The notes beneath the pieces were generated by a model. That model had not been told where the DNA came from, did not search any database, and saw nothing but the letters and a program-made list of their open reading frames with translations. A stretch of 64,000 nucleotides of DNA from Drosophila miranda (Eukaryota; Arthropoda; Insecta; Diptera; Drosophilidae): the NCBI RefSeq assembly GCF_003369915.1, contig NC_046676.1, positions 11,576,001 through 11,640,000 of the forward strand, read 5' to 3'. A program made the translations under genes and the position numbers. This document shows, piece after piece, positions 47,401 through 59,550 of this stretch (position 1 is the first letter of the stretch; the number at the start of each line of letters is the position of its first letter).

Positions 47401-49725
47401 GCCTCGGTCGAGTCGTTTGTGGTGGGGAATCTAAGGAAGTACACCAAATACGAGTTTTTCCTGACGCCCTTCTTTGAGACAATCGAAGGACAGCCCAGCA
47501 ACTCGAAGGTGGCCCTCACCTACGAAGATGGTAAGCTTTCCCATTCAACGATCAAGCTCTCACTAATTTTTTCGCTCTTTCCCTTAGTTCCCTCTGCTCC
47601 GCCAGATAATATACAAATCGGGATGTATAACCAAACAGCTGGATGGGTACGATGGACGCCGCCCCCTGCCCAGCACCATAATGGCAATCTGTATGGCTAC
47701 AAAATCGAGGTGAGCGCGGGCAACACCATGAAGGTGCTGGCCAACATGACGCTCAATTCCACCACCACATCGGTGCTGCTGAACAATCTCACCACCGGAG
47801 CCGTCTACAGTGTGCGTCTGAACTGCTTTACCAAGGCAGGCGATGGGCCCTACTCCAAGCCGGTAAGTGAAAACATTGCTCTCAGAGTTGGATTCTTCTC
47901 CTAATCTCGTGTTTTCTCAGATCTCTCTCTTCATGGATCCTACACACCATGTGCACCCACCGCGGGCTCATCCAAGCGGGACTCACGATGGCCGACATCA
48001 GGAGGGTCAGGACTTAACCTACCAAAACGGAATGGGTGATATTCATCCCAATAGCGACACCCATCCCACCACACACAGGACGTCCTCGGACTATCTGCCT
48101 GGGATCTGGCTAATGGTTGTGATTGTCATCATACTGTTAGGAGTGGTCATTTCCGCTGCCATAGCCATGGTTTACTTCAAGCGGAGACATCAGATGACCA
48201 AGGATCTGGGCCACCTAAGTGGTAAGTGAAATGGATAGACTTCTGATTGCAGCCTCCTCTCATTCACATTTCCCTCCACTTGCAGTTGTGAGCGACAACG
48301 AAATCACTGCCCTGAATATCAACAGCAAGGAAAGTTTGTGGATTGATCGCAACTGGCGTCCGACCGACACTGATAAGGACTCGGGACTGAGCGAGTCCAA
48401 GCTGCTGTCCCATGTCAACAGCAGCCAGTCCAACTATAACAACTCCGATGGAGGAACCGACTATGCCGAAGTGGATACCCGCAACCTAACCACGTTCTAC
48501 AACTGCCGCAAGGTGAGTTCGATCTTAGATATTGAAGATTGACCATCTAATCCGTTTGCATTCTTTGCCAGAGCCCCGATAATCCCACTCCCTATGCTAC
48601 CACAATGATCATTGGCACCGCTTCGGGTGAGACCTGCACCAAACCCACTTCCCTGAGTACCGACAAGGACTCGGGCACACATTCCCCCTATTCGGATGCC
48701 TTTGCTGGACAGGGAGCGGTTGCTCCCGTTGCAAAATCGAACTATCTGCAATATCCAGTGGAGACCATTAACTGGTCCGAGTTCTTGCCACCACCGCCGG
48801 AGCACCCGCCACCATCATCCACCTATGGCTACGCTCAGGGCTCGCCGGAGTCCTCGCGTAAGAGCTCCAAGAGCGGAGGCTCTGGCATTTCCACAAACCA
48901 AAGGTAAGAGCCGCATGACCAGCCATAAAATGGATCACTCCTCACCCAGACATTCCCCTTTAATGCAGCATCCTGAACGCCTCCATTCACAGCAGCTCTT
49001 CCGGTGGTTTCTCAGCCTGGGGCGTTTCTCCACAATACGCACCCGGCTGTCCACCAGAGAACGTATACAGCAATCCCCTGTCATCTGTGGGCGGCTCGCA
49101 GAATCGTTACCAGATCACGCCCACCAACCAGCACCCGCCCCAGCTGCCGGCCTATTTTGCCACCGCGTCACCTGGCGGAGGTCCCCCCACGCATATTCAG
49201 TTCCCCACTCATCGCCATGCTGCCAGCGAGTACCAGGCGGGCCTGAATGCATCACGCTGCGCCCAGAATCGATCCTGCAACAGCTATGATGCCCTGGCCT
49301 CGCCCATGCAGCCACCGCCGCCGGCTCCGGCTCCTGAAGGCTGGTACCAGCCGGTTGTACCTCATCCACAGGGACATCCAATGCAGCCGACAACCTCCAG
49401 TCACCAGATCTACCAGTGCTCCTCCGAGTGCTCGGACCACTCCCGAGCCTCGCACAGCCATAAGCGGCAGCTGCATGCGGAGGATCACACCAGTGGCAAG
49501 CGCTCTGGCCACCGTCGTCACGCCAACACCCAACTGGTGCAGCCCTGCCTAGAGAGCGAGAACGAGAACATGCTGGTAGACTACGAGTTGCGCGAGCGCA
49601 CATACACCAGCGACTGCTGCAATAGCTCCCGGGAGGGCGACACCTGCTCCTGCAGCGAGGGCTCCTGTCTGTACGCCGAGGCAGGCGAGCCGGCTCCCCG
49701 CCACATGACTGCTAAGAATACTTAA
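44437..49725 (+). CDS. robo: Roundabout (Robo1), Slit receptor (17 coding exons, 1,398 aa)
   Basis: Exons: 44437-44596, 44675-44796, 44879-45059, 45135-45253, 45331-45784, 45852-46331, 46394-46476, 46536-46696, 46797-46878, 46941-47111, 47174-47266, 47332-47530, 47588-47862, 47921-48221, 48286-48512, 48572-48903 and 48969-49725. All phases fit. After a hydrophobic signal come five Ig domains (first starts [20 protein letters not shown]), three FN3 domains and a TM helix at about residues 922-947 ([18 protein letters not shown]). The tail holds the Robo CC motifs: CC0 [16 protein letters not shown] (about 1017), CC1 [12 protein letters not shown] (about 1040), CC2 [16 protein letters not shown] (about 1101, Enabled binding) and a CC3-like [14 protein letters not shown] (about 1262). 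Robo1 binds Slit and repels growth cones from the midline through Abl/Ena and Sos/Dock. Met37 sits just before the hydrophobic core and could be an alternative start. Confidence 0.97.
46741..46795 (+). repeat. robo: CT-rich microsatellite forming the polypyrimidine tract of a robo intron
   Basis: A (TC)n run with minor interruptions, ending in CACACACAG, directly abuts the acceptor at 46796. Repeat length could affect splicing of the exon 46797-46878. Confidence 0.85.
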
Positions 49726-51930
49726 AGCGGAACTAGCTGACGCCTTCCTTCCCAACGAGTCATCATGGGGAGACGGTGTGTCGAGGCAGAGCCATTCCCC
49801 GATGGTGGTTTAGTATTAAATAGCATCTAGTCTAACTTTTCATTCATATCGAACTTAGCCAGCGGTTAGGCCCCAGTCCTCGAGCCTGGGGAAAGCCGCT
49901 TGGACAAACTCAAAGTTTCTGCGCCATAATTTCCCACTAATATCGAATACGACTACGAACCATGGAATCAAATACGTACGACTGCCACAACAGACACACG
50001 CACTCATCATATACAACCACAATCATGGGGGCATTGTGCAGCTTTAGCAATTACGAATTTTCCATTACTACATCCATACAGCCTAGACATTCATAGACAA
50101 GCACAATGCTCCCCAGCATCGCCCCCCTCCTAGCACCCAAAAATTTCCCTCATGAAAAACATAAAGTACTTAAGAGATAGATACGAGTGCTGTACGATAG
50201 ATATTGCTTCAGATAGGGATAAGCGCATGGGCTATCCTTCAATATAGAGTTCAGAGCCCAACTCAGTGTGAACAGATCTTCAAGAAATACGTACTCAAGA
50301 GAACTTATTGAGCAATTTAAACAGATCAGGCCATAGAAAGTACACTGAGTAAACTGAGCAAGGACTCGAGTATGTAGTTAGAACCAGAGTGCATATGATT
50401 AGATATACATATGTACAGCATGTTTTTGGTCCTAGTCATAGGCTTGATACGAATACGTTAACGATACTGACTACAATATAGTATGTACTTGTATTCAAAA
50501 CTCTTTCATATCTACGATCACAATCGAATACTTGTCTCCGCCTCGGACTTGTGATGAGGAATGACGGAGGAGAACTAAGGAGTGACGAGGGAGACAAGTG
50601 AGACGGCAGTTGCAATGTTTAATGGTTAGTGCTTTTCTATAAAAAGAAAAATATAATATACTTCACAAATGCGGTGGTGACTTGTGACCCAGTGAATATA
50701 CATATAGATATACATATATACATACTGAACTACATACACACGACTACACGACTACTTACATAGCATTTAGCCAAGTTTAGGACCTGCACACGGCTAACCG
50801 AGCTACTCCCCAGTTTTCCGTTACGTTGTCCAGTGTCCGCTGTGCAGATCCCCTCCACGACATACATTTTCTACAATCTTGCATTTTGAAAAAAGTAAAA
50901 GTCTAAAATGTACCTGTGATATACCCCCATTATAGTATTTTAAACCCATTTTTTTTTTAGTTATGTATGCCTTTTTGATTTCGATTTGAGTTTTTCGTTT
51001 ATTTCGTTCGAACAACGAGAAATGTTTGTTGGAAAACCCGCACGCATACGAACAGACAGATTGATAGACGTTGGTGAGGTTTTGGGAGGTTTTTGGGAGA
51101 ATATATAGCATAATTTAGAACTTAGACACGTACCACATTTGAAATGCAAAATGGATAATACGAAAATCATCAAATCGAAACCATCGAAGCCAAGAGAAAT
51201 GCTCAGAGACTTCGGCTAGCCGGAGAGGCCCAAACACTTTTCGAAGAACCTAAACGCGTGAGCTGAATGGCGATCGGAATAGGGCGGGATGGTTAGGGCT
51301 GACGGAAAAGTGTTTAGAGCCGAGTGGAATTGGATATGACGGATATCCATTTGGACTTGAGTCAACGAAACGTTTAAACAATACTACACACACACACACA
51401 CACACACACACATATGCATTACTTATAGCTATACGTACGTATATAGAGATCATATAGCACCTAGAACCGCGCATGTATCAAATCAAATCAAAATATGCTA
51501 TAGCATACACACCCCACACAAATCCACTTCCTTGCTAGCCGGCCAGGATCGGCGAGGCATGTACATATATATTATATACATATATACAAATACTCCTATA
51601 CGTTATATCGAATCCAACTTGCTTTGAGTTGTACTGCCCTTCCGTAGCCATATTTAGAGACGAAGCATAGTTGGGTCTGGGTTTTAATAATTAGCATCTA
51701 GATTCTAGAGTATTTTAAAGTCATAGCGTAAACGAATTTTAAGAACGAACGTAACCCTCATCAGAAATCGAAGTCGAAGCGAAAGCGACATTTAATTTTA
51801 CTGCGTACTGCCATAAACGAACTCTTCTAAATGAAAAACACACACAACTGAAATATACTTACCATATAAATACGAGTATATCTAGATATATACATATAGC
51901 ATTTAAAATTACATAAAAATTAAAGGAACA
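49726..51930 (+). other. robo: robo 3'UTR (extent inferred)
   Basis: AT-rich sequence without ORFs. ATTAAA occurs at about 49815 and again near 51919. A (CA)n run lies at 51385-51412. The distal end is uncertain because no clear AATAAA was found. Confidence 0.4.
51385..51412. repeat. (AC)n microsatellite
   Basis: About 14 uninterrupted AC units. Confidence 0.95.
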
Positions 51931-54900
51931 TTTTACATATACATATATGGGGATATATATTTAGTTTTTAGAACTTTTTGTACTTACAGCAATACTAGTT
52001 CCTGGAAGGCGACTTAATTTTGATCTATGTCTGCCCAAATTCTGCTCTCTAACGGATGTCGACTTCGCCAGAAATCTCCTTGAGCTGCAGCGGAACTTTG
52101 CACTTGAGATGACAACCCTCCAGGGTCGACGGACCTCTCAATCCGGTTTCAATTTACAGTTTTTCCGCAGCACTCTGATTGTCATGAGAGCGTTGAAGTG
52201 GAGGATATTCCGAGAGCTGAACAAGTGTCAAGTCCCAAAGGAACTGTCTCTCTTTGTGGTATTTTCGTTTCCACTAAGGCTGAGCTGTAGGACACACCCA
52301 AAGATGGAAGACAAGATTAGGTGCCTGGAATGAGTATTCTGAAGTGTCTGCTCACTCTATGTCCTGCAGAAGATCAGTTAAGTGATCGATAAAGTTCTCT
52401 TTCTGCCGATAGGGATTATAGTCTGTGCATTTATTGTTTCGTTCTGGCGATTCTCGGAGTTTGCCAGCCCAAAACAGATTCGTTCCAATGATCTGCGGGT
52501 TAACTTGAGACACTTTCTTTGGCCCGCTGTGCAACAATATCTGCGGTGCGTGAGCAGATTGCCATCACCGGCAAATTATGTGATGTTCTGTAACAAATCT
52601 GTCACAGCTTGACGCCGCTGTTGATGCTTGCCGTCTCGGCGTTCACTCACAACGCCACCAACTTGCTCACACCCTTTCGCCTGGGCATCCACATCCACTG
52701 CCAGGGGTCAGTACGGCAGAGAGATGCGGGCAAACCACAAATTGGTCAGAGATGGCGATAACATCAATTGGTCTTGATGGCGGTGCCTTTTGTATGATTC
52801 TCCCGCAGTACTTGATGCCACAATATGCTCTACCCTCACCACTGGCTCAATCTAAATTATGTATGTATGACTATGGCTCTGGCAGCTTTACTATAGATGT
52901 ACTTTGGGATAGTTCAGATCATTCTATTCATAAAGCAATGCCATGGTTTGATCAGAGAATAAACGTTATACCAAGACCAATCCCCATCCAAAGATGATTT
53001 TCCTAAGGACTTATGTATATTTGTCACCTAACAAGCTGCTCATATCCCATATCCTTACTGTTGGCCTCGTTCTGGAGGACATGCAGGACTTTAGCAGAAA
53101 AAATACACATATATATCCCAAAGGATGAAATTTCCCATTCCTAACAGCAACATTACAGAATTTGACCATGTTTTCTTTAATCAGGTGCAATAAAGTTCTT
53201 AAGTCGAAGAACCTAGCCAACAAATGAAGGAACATGCAACATTTATGTCAGCCATCTGCAGATGAATCAGCCATCTTGAATCTGATATCCGTAGGCAAGA
53301 CGAGTAGCTATACAGATGGAATCTTCTGGGCTGGCCCAAGCCTCAAGCTTGCTGCGTGGGCCTCCCCTCTCTAGTCATCTGCCCACAGCCAGCCCTGGCC
53401 CAGCCCTGCCGCAGTTGCGTCTGCGTGTTGCGCCTTTTCCGCAGTTGCCGCTGTTGCCTCTACCTGTGTTGCTCTGCGACCGCTTTAATGATGATCATAG
53501 TACGCAAAACTCAACGCAAAAAACAGAGAAGATGACGAAGGAGATGCAGCCGAAAACCAATCGATTATTATATGTGCCGCACTATATTTCAGTCGGAGGC
53601 AGTGGCAGTGTGGCTGAAACGAGGGATTGAGCCAGAGTTCCAGCGAAGAGATTATTTTTATTTGCCCTGCCAGATAGCCAGACACGTCGAAAGAGTGATA
53701 GAGGGCGATTGGCCCTTTTGGGCCAAACCGGTTGGACAGGTAGCGCTGGAAAAGTTGTACGCACGCCTTGCCCTTCTTGGTCTTCGTCTGCGGCATCCTC
53801 CTGCTCCTCGCCAGGATAATGACTGTACGAGCACGGAATCTGGGTAGAGGTTGGCATCAGCATCGGCCTAGGAGTGCTATTCCATTTACCGTTCCCTCTT
53901 CAGTCAGGATGCTGGTGCGTGTCGTCTCTTTCTTTCTCTCTGCATGTGCGTGCGGGGGTGCGGGTGCAGGTAGCGACACAGATTTCTACAACGCCCCTAC
54001 CCCCATCCCTTATCACAACCCTCGTCCTAGTCTTGGTCCCTTTTTTAGAAGGCAAAGAAGATGATGTCGACTCTGGTGGCGGCGTTTTCCTTTTTTAGGT
54101 CCCAGAAAATGTTCTTCTCTGTGTGTTTGTGTGCGAGAGGGAATGTGCATCGCTTTCCTAGTATCAATAACAATGGATTCCCGCTATTGTTGTTCCATCC
54201 GCTGGATTTTGTGCATCATCCCAAATCCCAAACGACGAAGGCCTGCCCCTGCTTACGCTTGTGCCTGTATATGTGCTGTGTGCGGCAACATTTTTTGGAG
54301 TTATCGTTAATATTTTCTTGGAAACCGGGATTGTATTGTTGCGCTCGCAGGTAGCGAACAGCGATCGCACACACAGATACACACAGCCGCACACAAATAC
54401 AGAGGCAGCTAAAGAGGCAAGACAGGTACCTGCTCGACTTCGGAATGCAACAGCGGCAGAAACAAATGCGTCGGAGTTTGGCATTGAGAGACGTAAGCTC
54501 TGTGCTCTGTAGAAGAACCTGAACACAATCTGAGGACCAGACCTGACCCGACCATAGAGTCAGACCAGGGCCAAAATCAAGATGAATCCAAGCCAGGTCT
54601 AGCATTCAGCTCGGTCTCTCCCTCTCTCTCAATCTTGGAATCTATCTCTCTAGCCTGAGAGAGCCACTAATACAGATGCAGATGGAGAGACTCTCGCTCT
54701 CAAACGCTTGCCTTTTTCAGTGCTGACAAAATTGGCAAGCCATAAAATATAGATTTTTTTCTCGTTGAGCAATACGTCCATTAAGAATTTTATAAAATTG
54801 ATGTACTCTATGTATTTTCAACTGTTGTTGTTTCTTTTTAATTATGGTAAAACTTAAGCACTAGCTCAAGCTTTTTAATATAAATGGCTGTATTTTATCT

Positions 54901-55342
54901 AAATAATTTTGATGTTAAGGTTTCTCATCTTTTATTTCCTTTTAGCTGTTCAATATTAACATTTTCGCTACTATTGGAATAAGTTGATTGGCAGAACTAA
55001 GTTGAAATTGCTCTAAAATATGTATTATGAACATGTTTGAAGAAACATAGCATATGATGATATTCCACATCAATCTTATTGAATCCCTTATGTAATGCTT
55101 ATAATTTCCAAATACTATACAAATTTGCAAGAAAATCTAGCCGAAAACAAGCCAAATATCACAAAAACCTCCACTGCCTCTCAATTCAGCTTCAGACCGA
55201 GAGACTGAGAGAGAGAGAGCGCACTGCTCTACCTGCTTTGAGCACAGTCAGCCATTGCTGAATTCGACTGCCTGCTCACACAGATACTCGGCTCGCACAC
55301 ACACAGGCGCACATAGGGGAATCTATCTCTCTGTCGTTTTAC
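51931..55342. other. Interval between robo and ppa with no recognised gene
   Basis: Several 70-100 codon ORFs occur, but none shows a domain, splice-consistent continuation or clear codon structure. The segment 52040-53000 has patches that read like degenerate coding sequence in more than one frame. Near 53485-53796 a minus-strand ORF starts MPQTKTKKGKACVQLFQRYL. Neither could be assigned. Confidence 0.4.
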
Positions 55343-55408
55343 TATAAGCAACGCTGCTGCGGCCAAAGCGAGCGTAGTTTTTCTCTCAACGTCGTCCGGT
55401 TCGGTTGC
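55343..55408 (+). promoter_or_regulatory. ppa: Candidate core promoter of ppa
   Basis: TATAAG starts at 55343. A weak initiator (GTAGTT, A at 55376) lies 33 nt downstream. GGTTGC at 55403-55408 is +28 to +33 from that A and fits the RGWYV DPE consensus. The spacing is good but the initiator deviates, so the call is moderate. It implies a 5'UTR of about 425 nt. Confidence 0.4.
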
Positions 55409-55801
55409 GCGCGTCTTGGATCTCTCGAACACTAACGACATTTGGATTTACCCACCATCCAAGCCAAGCCAAAGGCCCCCCAAGTGCTACAGTCAGAGTG
55501 CAAGAGTCGCAAGCCAGAGTGGAACACGAGTGAATCAGTATCAGTATAAACAGAACCAGAATAATCTCGCGGACATCCCAGTTCTAGTCCCAGTGCAACC
55601 TAAGAACATCTTACGTACCATATTCCCCTTGAAACTGTCGCGTACCGAGTAAAATGCGACGTATATAAGACGCATCTACGTAGTGAACCCGTCATAATAG
55701 AACCTTCTATACAGCCACAAAGCAAAGAGTCTCCTGCAGACAGAGTAATCAGCGAAATAGCTAGAGGAAGAGAAAGAGGTAGCAGCAGGACGCCGAGGAG
55801 C

Positions 55802-57391
55802 ATGGCCACCAACACAGAGCTTCTGCCCTTCCACCATCAGACGACCATTTCCCTGCAGACAGCGGCCGCTCTTACCAACTATCATGGCGGCGGAGGCAGC
55901 ACAGCCGCAGCGAGTGGAGCCGCTCCCAGTGGAGCTAATGGCGCCCCCGTGTGGGGCATGGACGAACTCTACCCACAGACTGAGCTACCCGGCCTCACAC
56001 GCAGCGCCCACCACCTGCTGCGCTTCACGCCCTACGCATTGCACCACCGCCCGCAGCTGCAGACCCTTCCGCCGGCGCTATACCTGCAACATGCGGCCGC
56101 GGCTGCAGCCGCTGCTGCAGCAGCAGCAGCCCATGCACAGCACCACCATCACCATCATCACCACCACCAGCACAGACCCGCCTCGCCGGAGAGCCCACCC
56201 CCAGTGGAGGGCACGCACATCAGCAACCTCTTCCCGGAGTTGCTCGAGCAGATTTTCGAGCACCTGCCTGTGAGGGATCTGGGCCGTGCGGCCCAAGTGT
56301 GCAGCGCCTGGCGGGACGCAGCCTATGCCAAGAGCGTGTGGAAGGGGGTTGAGGCCAAGCTGCACCTGAAGCGCTCCAGCCCCAGTCTCTTCAACTGTCT
56401 GGTGAGGCGTGGAATCAAGAAGGTGCAGATCCTATCCCTGCGCCGCTCGCTCAAGGATCTGGTGCTGGGTGTGCCGGCCCTGACATCGCTGAACCTCAGC
56501 GGATGCTTCAATGTGGCGGACATGAACCTGGGACACGCCTTCAGCGTGGATCTGCCCAACCTAAAGACGCTGGACCTATCGCTCTGCAAACAGATCACGG
56601 ACACGAGTCTCGGACGGATCGCACAGCACCTGCGCAACCTGGAGAATCTGGAGCTGGGCGGCTGCTGCAACATCACCAACACCGGCCTCCTGCTGATCGC
56701 GTGGGGCCTGAAGAAGTTGCGCCACCTCAACCTGCGCTCCTGCTGGCACATCAGTGACCAGGGCATTGGTCACCTGGCCGGTTTCAGCCGCGAGACGGCC
56801 GAAGGCAATCTCCAGCTGGAGCACCTTGGACTGCAGGACTGTCAGCGGCTAAGCGACGAGGCGCTAGGGCACATCGCCCAGGGCCTCACCTCCCTGAAGT
56901 CCATCAACCTGAGCTTCTGCGTCTCCGTGACGGACAGCGGATTGAAGCATCTGGCGCGCATGCCCAAGCTGGAGCAGCTGAATCTACGCTCCTGCGACAA
57001 CATCTCGGACATTGGGATGGCCTACCTCACAGAGGGTGGCAGCGGCATCAACTCCCTGGACGTGAGCTTCTGCGACAAGATCAGCGATCAGGCTCTGACG
57101 CACATCGCCCAGGGTCTCTACCGCCTGCGCTCCCTCTCCCTCAACCAGTGCCAGATTACGGACCAGGGCATGGTGAAGATCGCCAAGTCGCTGCAGGAGT
57201 TGGAGAACCTTAACATCGGCCAGTGCAGCCGCATCACCGACAAGGGCCTGCAGACGCTCGCCGAGGATCTCACCAACCTCAAGACCATCGATCTCTACGG
57301 CTGCACGCAGCTGAGCTCCAAGGGCATCGACATCATCATGAAGCTGCCTAAGCTGCAGAAGCTCAACCTGGGCCTGTGGCTGGTCAGATGA
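55802..57391 (+). CDS. ppa: Partner of paired (Ppa), F-box/LRR substrate receptor of an SCF ubiquitin ligase (529 aa, intronless)
   Basis: Single open frame from ATG 55802 to TGA 57389-57391. Residues 1-95 are Gly/Ala/Ser-rich. About 97-122 are a polyAla run followed by a polyHis run (HHHHHHHHH). The F-box is at about 140-190 (NLFPELLEQIFEHLPVRDLGRAAQVCSAWRDA begins it), and about eleven cysteine-containing LRRs (for example LNLSGCFNVAD, LDLSLCKQITD, LNLRSCDNISD) fill 205-525. This is the FBXL14 family. Drosophila Ppa targets the segmentation factor Paired for degradation and has a CENP-A/CID-related role, through Skp1-Cul1. The LRR arc ends LNLGLWLVR, shorter than vertebrate FBXL14, which continues past this point. 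The frame stays open after the TGA (see the separate entry). Confidence 0.96.
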   Translation: MATNTELLPFHHQTTISLQTAAALTNYHGGGGSTAAASGAAPSGANGAPVWGMDELYPQTELPGLTRSAHHLLRFTPYALHHRPQLQTLPPALYLQHAAAAAAAAAAAAAHAQHHHHHHHHHQHRPASPESPPPVEGTHISNLFPELLEQIFEHLPVRDLGRAAQVCSAWRDAAYAKSVWKGVEAKLHLKRSSPSLFNCLVRRGIKKVQILSLRRSLKDLVLGVPALTSLNLSGCFNVADMNLGHAFSVDLPNLKTLDLSLCKQITDTSLGRIAQHLRNLENLELGGCCNITNTGLLLIAWGLKKLRHLNLRSCWHISDQGIGHLAGFSRETAEGNLQLEHLGLQDCQRLSDEALGHIAQGLTSLKSINLSFCVSVTDSGLKHLARMPKLEQLNLRSCDNISDIGMAYLTEGGSGINSLDVSFCDKISDQALTHIAQGLYRLRSLSLNQCQITDQGMVKIAKSLQELENLNIGQCSRITDKGLQTLAEDLTNLKTIDLYGCTQLSSKGIDIIMKLPKLQKLNLGLWLVR

Positions 57392-57526
57392 TGCGTCCAC
57401 CATGACTGCAATGCCTGTGCGGAGGCGGAGGCAGCAGAAGCGGCAGCATCGGCGCTCAAGAGGAAGAGCTCCACCACTAATAGCAATCCCAACACGAGTT
57501 CCAATACCAATGCTGGTCTGGGCTAG
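57392..57526 (+). other. ppa: Open in-frame extension after the ppa stop (candidate readthrough tail, 44 codons)
   Basis: In the ppa frame, TGA at 57389-57391 is followed by 44 sense codons and then TAG at 57524-57526. The conceptual tail starts CVHHDCNACAEAEAAEAAA, then SALKRKSS, then an Asn/Ser/Thr-rich end. It has an Ala/Glu-rich helix-like part and a basic cluster, unlike random UTR. The base after TGA is T, a weaker readthrough context than C. It could instead be a remnant of a longer ancestral C-terminus. Confidence 0.4.
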
Positions 57527-59550
57527 ACTTCTGGCGGAGGAGAGACACTTGGAGTGGCCCTGAAGTGTGCGTGTGACTTTCAATCCTACCTACCGATAGC
57601 GGATTGCCGCTTGCCGATTGCCCATGCCCATGCCCATTGCCCGTGTGTCCAGTCCAGTGTCGAGAAGTTGCATGTCGTCTGGCTGTGGCACGTAATTATA
57701 TAGGGAGAGGGGAATGGTAAGGGCTGGCAGGGCGGAAAGTCAACTTCGGGGCAGACAAGATACACTGAAAACTCATAGCTTTCGTTTGCCATACCACACG
57801 CTGTACTAAATTTTTTCGTACGAATCGAGTAGAAACGGAGAGACGATGGGGAGAGGTGGAGTGTCAGAAAGAGACGTAGAAACAGGCGGAGGCAGAAACA
57901 ACAACAAAGAGCAAACAATGAAACATACACACAGACACACTAACACTGAGACACAGCAAGAGCGAAAGAGTGGGAGAGTGAGGTGGAGCGACGGCGGCGT
58001 CATGGAGCTTGCTCTGTGTTGTTGTGCCGCTGGTTCCTAAGGGGGGGAGAGCGGTGGGACGAGGCCCCCACTGGCGTCGGCTTACACGCACGCAGCGATA
58101 AAAAAAGGAAAAAAACAGAAACGAGAGAAAAAAGAAACAACAGCAAAAGCAGCAACAACAACAACTGCAGCTATGGCCGCCAGCAACAAAGTGCATGGCG
58201 ATGGAGACGCGCGATAAGCGTCATGAGAGCCCAGCAGAGCCGGAGCAGCGCGAGTAAGATTGAGAGGGAGGGAGAGTGCGATGGAGTGGGCAGCGCAGCA
58301 CATTATAACATACACACACACACACACATACACACGCACGCAGTATAGAGAGACATGCATATGTATGTGCAATGCAGGCCGCCGTTAAACAGATGCAAAT
58401 AAATTTAAATAGTTTATTTTAATTCACGCTTCGGCTACAAAAGCCAGCGTCCTCCATTGCCACAGCGACAGCAGCAGCAGCAACTGCAACAACAACATGA
58501 AGAATGTTCGGCAACGGCAGCTGCCTTGGCTGTGTGTGTATGGTGTGTGTGTGGAATGAAGTGTAGGGAGAAGAGAGGTAGGAAGGCAGCTTTAAGCTTT
58601 CTGAGACGGGGCTCAACCAAGGTATAATCTGTATAAGGTGAGGCATACCCAGAGCTCAAACGATGATAGTTTCATGCATGATGGTTTCATGTATCAGAGG
58701 TTCATTAAATAGCAGGTTTAACAGTTGGGCACTCTCTCTCTGACTTCTTAATATAGGCACTTATGTGCCTTCAGGAATACCTCACCTGGAATGACTAATA
58801 TACTTTGGGTGCAACTTTGACTTCGTTCACTACCGCTGCTCCACCACCCCAGCATTTGCTCTTTGTTGCTGTGTCTCTACAGTTTTTATCATCCTCTCTC
58901 TCAATGCTCTGCTCCCCGTTTCACCTTATATTGTTTGTGTTCTCTTTTTGTTCTGTTTCTTCTTTGTTCCTCCCGTCAGCTCCTTCTGCGCTTCGTTTGC
59001 GAATTCGCTTTAGTACAGCGTCCGTTAGTTATGCCGTTTAATTTAGTTGATTACAAATTAAAGAAAAAACGAAAATCTAAGCAAAAAAACATGTTAATAG
59101 TAGAACTTAAAGAAAACGCGTAAATTTAATTTCTAGTTTTTAGTTTTAGCATTCGTAAAGCCACAATTAGTCAAATACGAAAATGAAGAGGAAAACATAG
59201 CGAAAAACTCACCAACACACACACACACACAAACGTTAAAGAAAATTCTGTACATTTTTTTTTTTTTTATTTATAAGTAAGCAAAAAAAAAAAAAGCGAA
59301 GGAAACCCGTAAAAAAGAGCGATAACGATTGAAAAGAATATACGAATTAATTCTTTTTTCTATTGTGATATAAAATGTATTGTATAAAAAAACACAAGCA
59401 AACAAAATTAAACAAAAATGCTAAAACAAGAATTACGTAATTTTATTTAAGCAGAAACAAGGGACAAAACCTTCCAAACAAACAAAAAATATAAAGAATA
59501 AATTAAACTAAATTAAATAAAAAACTAAATAAATATTGTAATTCCAATGT
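57527..59550 (+). other. ppa: ppa 3'UTR, proximal and distal forms
   Basis: AATAAA at 58398-58403 would end a 3'UTR of about 1 kb. A cluster of AATAAA hexamers at about 59490-59535, inside extremely A-rich sequence, could end a longer form. No ORF is supported. An (AC)n run lies at about 58311-58328. Confidence 0.45.

Noticed and set aside
53485..53796. Minus-strand ORF starting MPQTKTKKGKACVQ
   Set aside because: Only the first 20-25 residues look protein-like; the remainder is low complexity, and no donor or partner exon was found.
57389..57391. Selenocysteine at the ppa TGA
   Set aside because: No family precedent and no obvious SECIS-like hairpin in the 3' sequence. Readthrough or C-terminal loss explains the data better.
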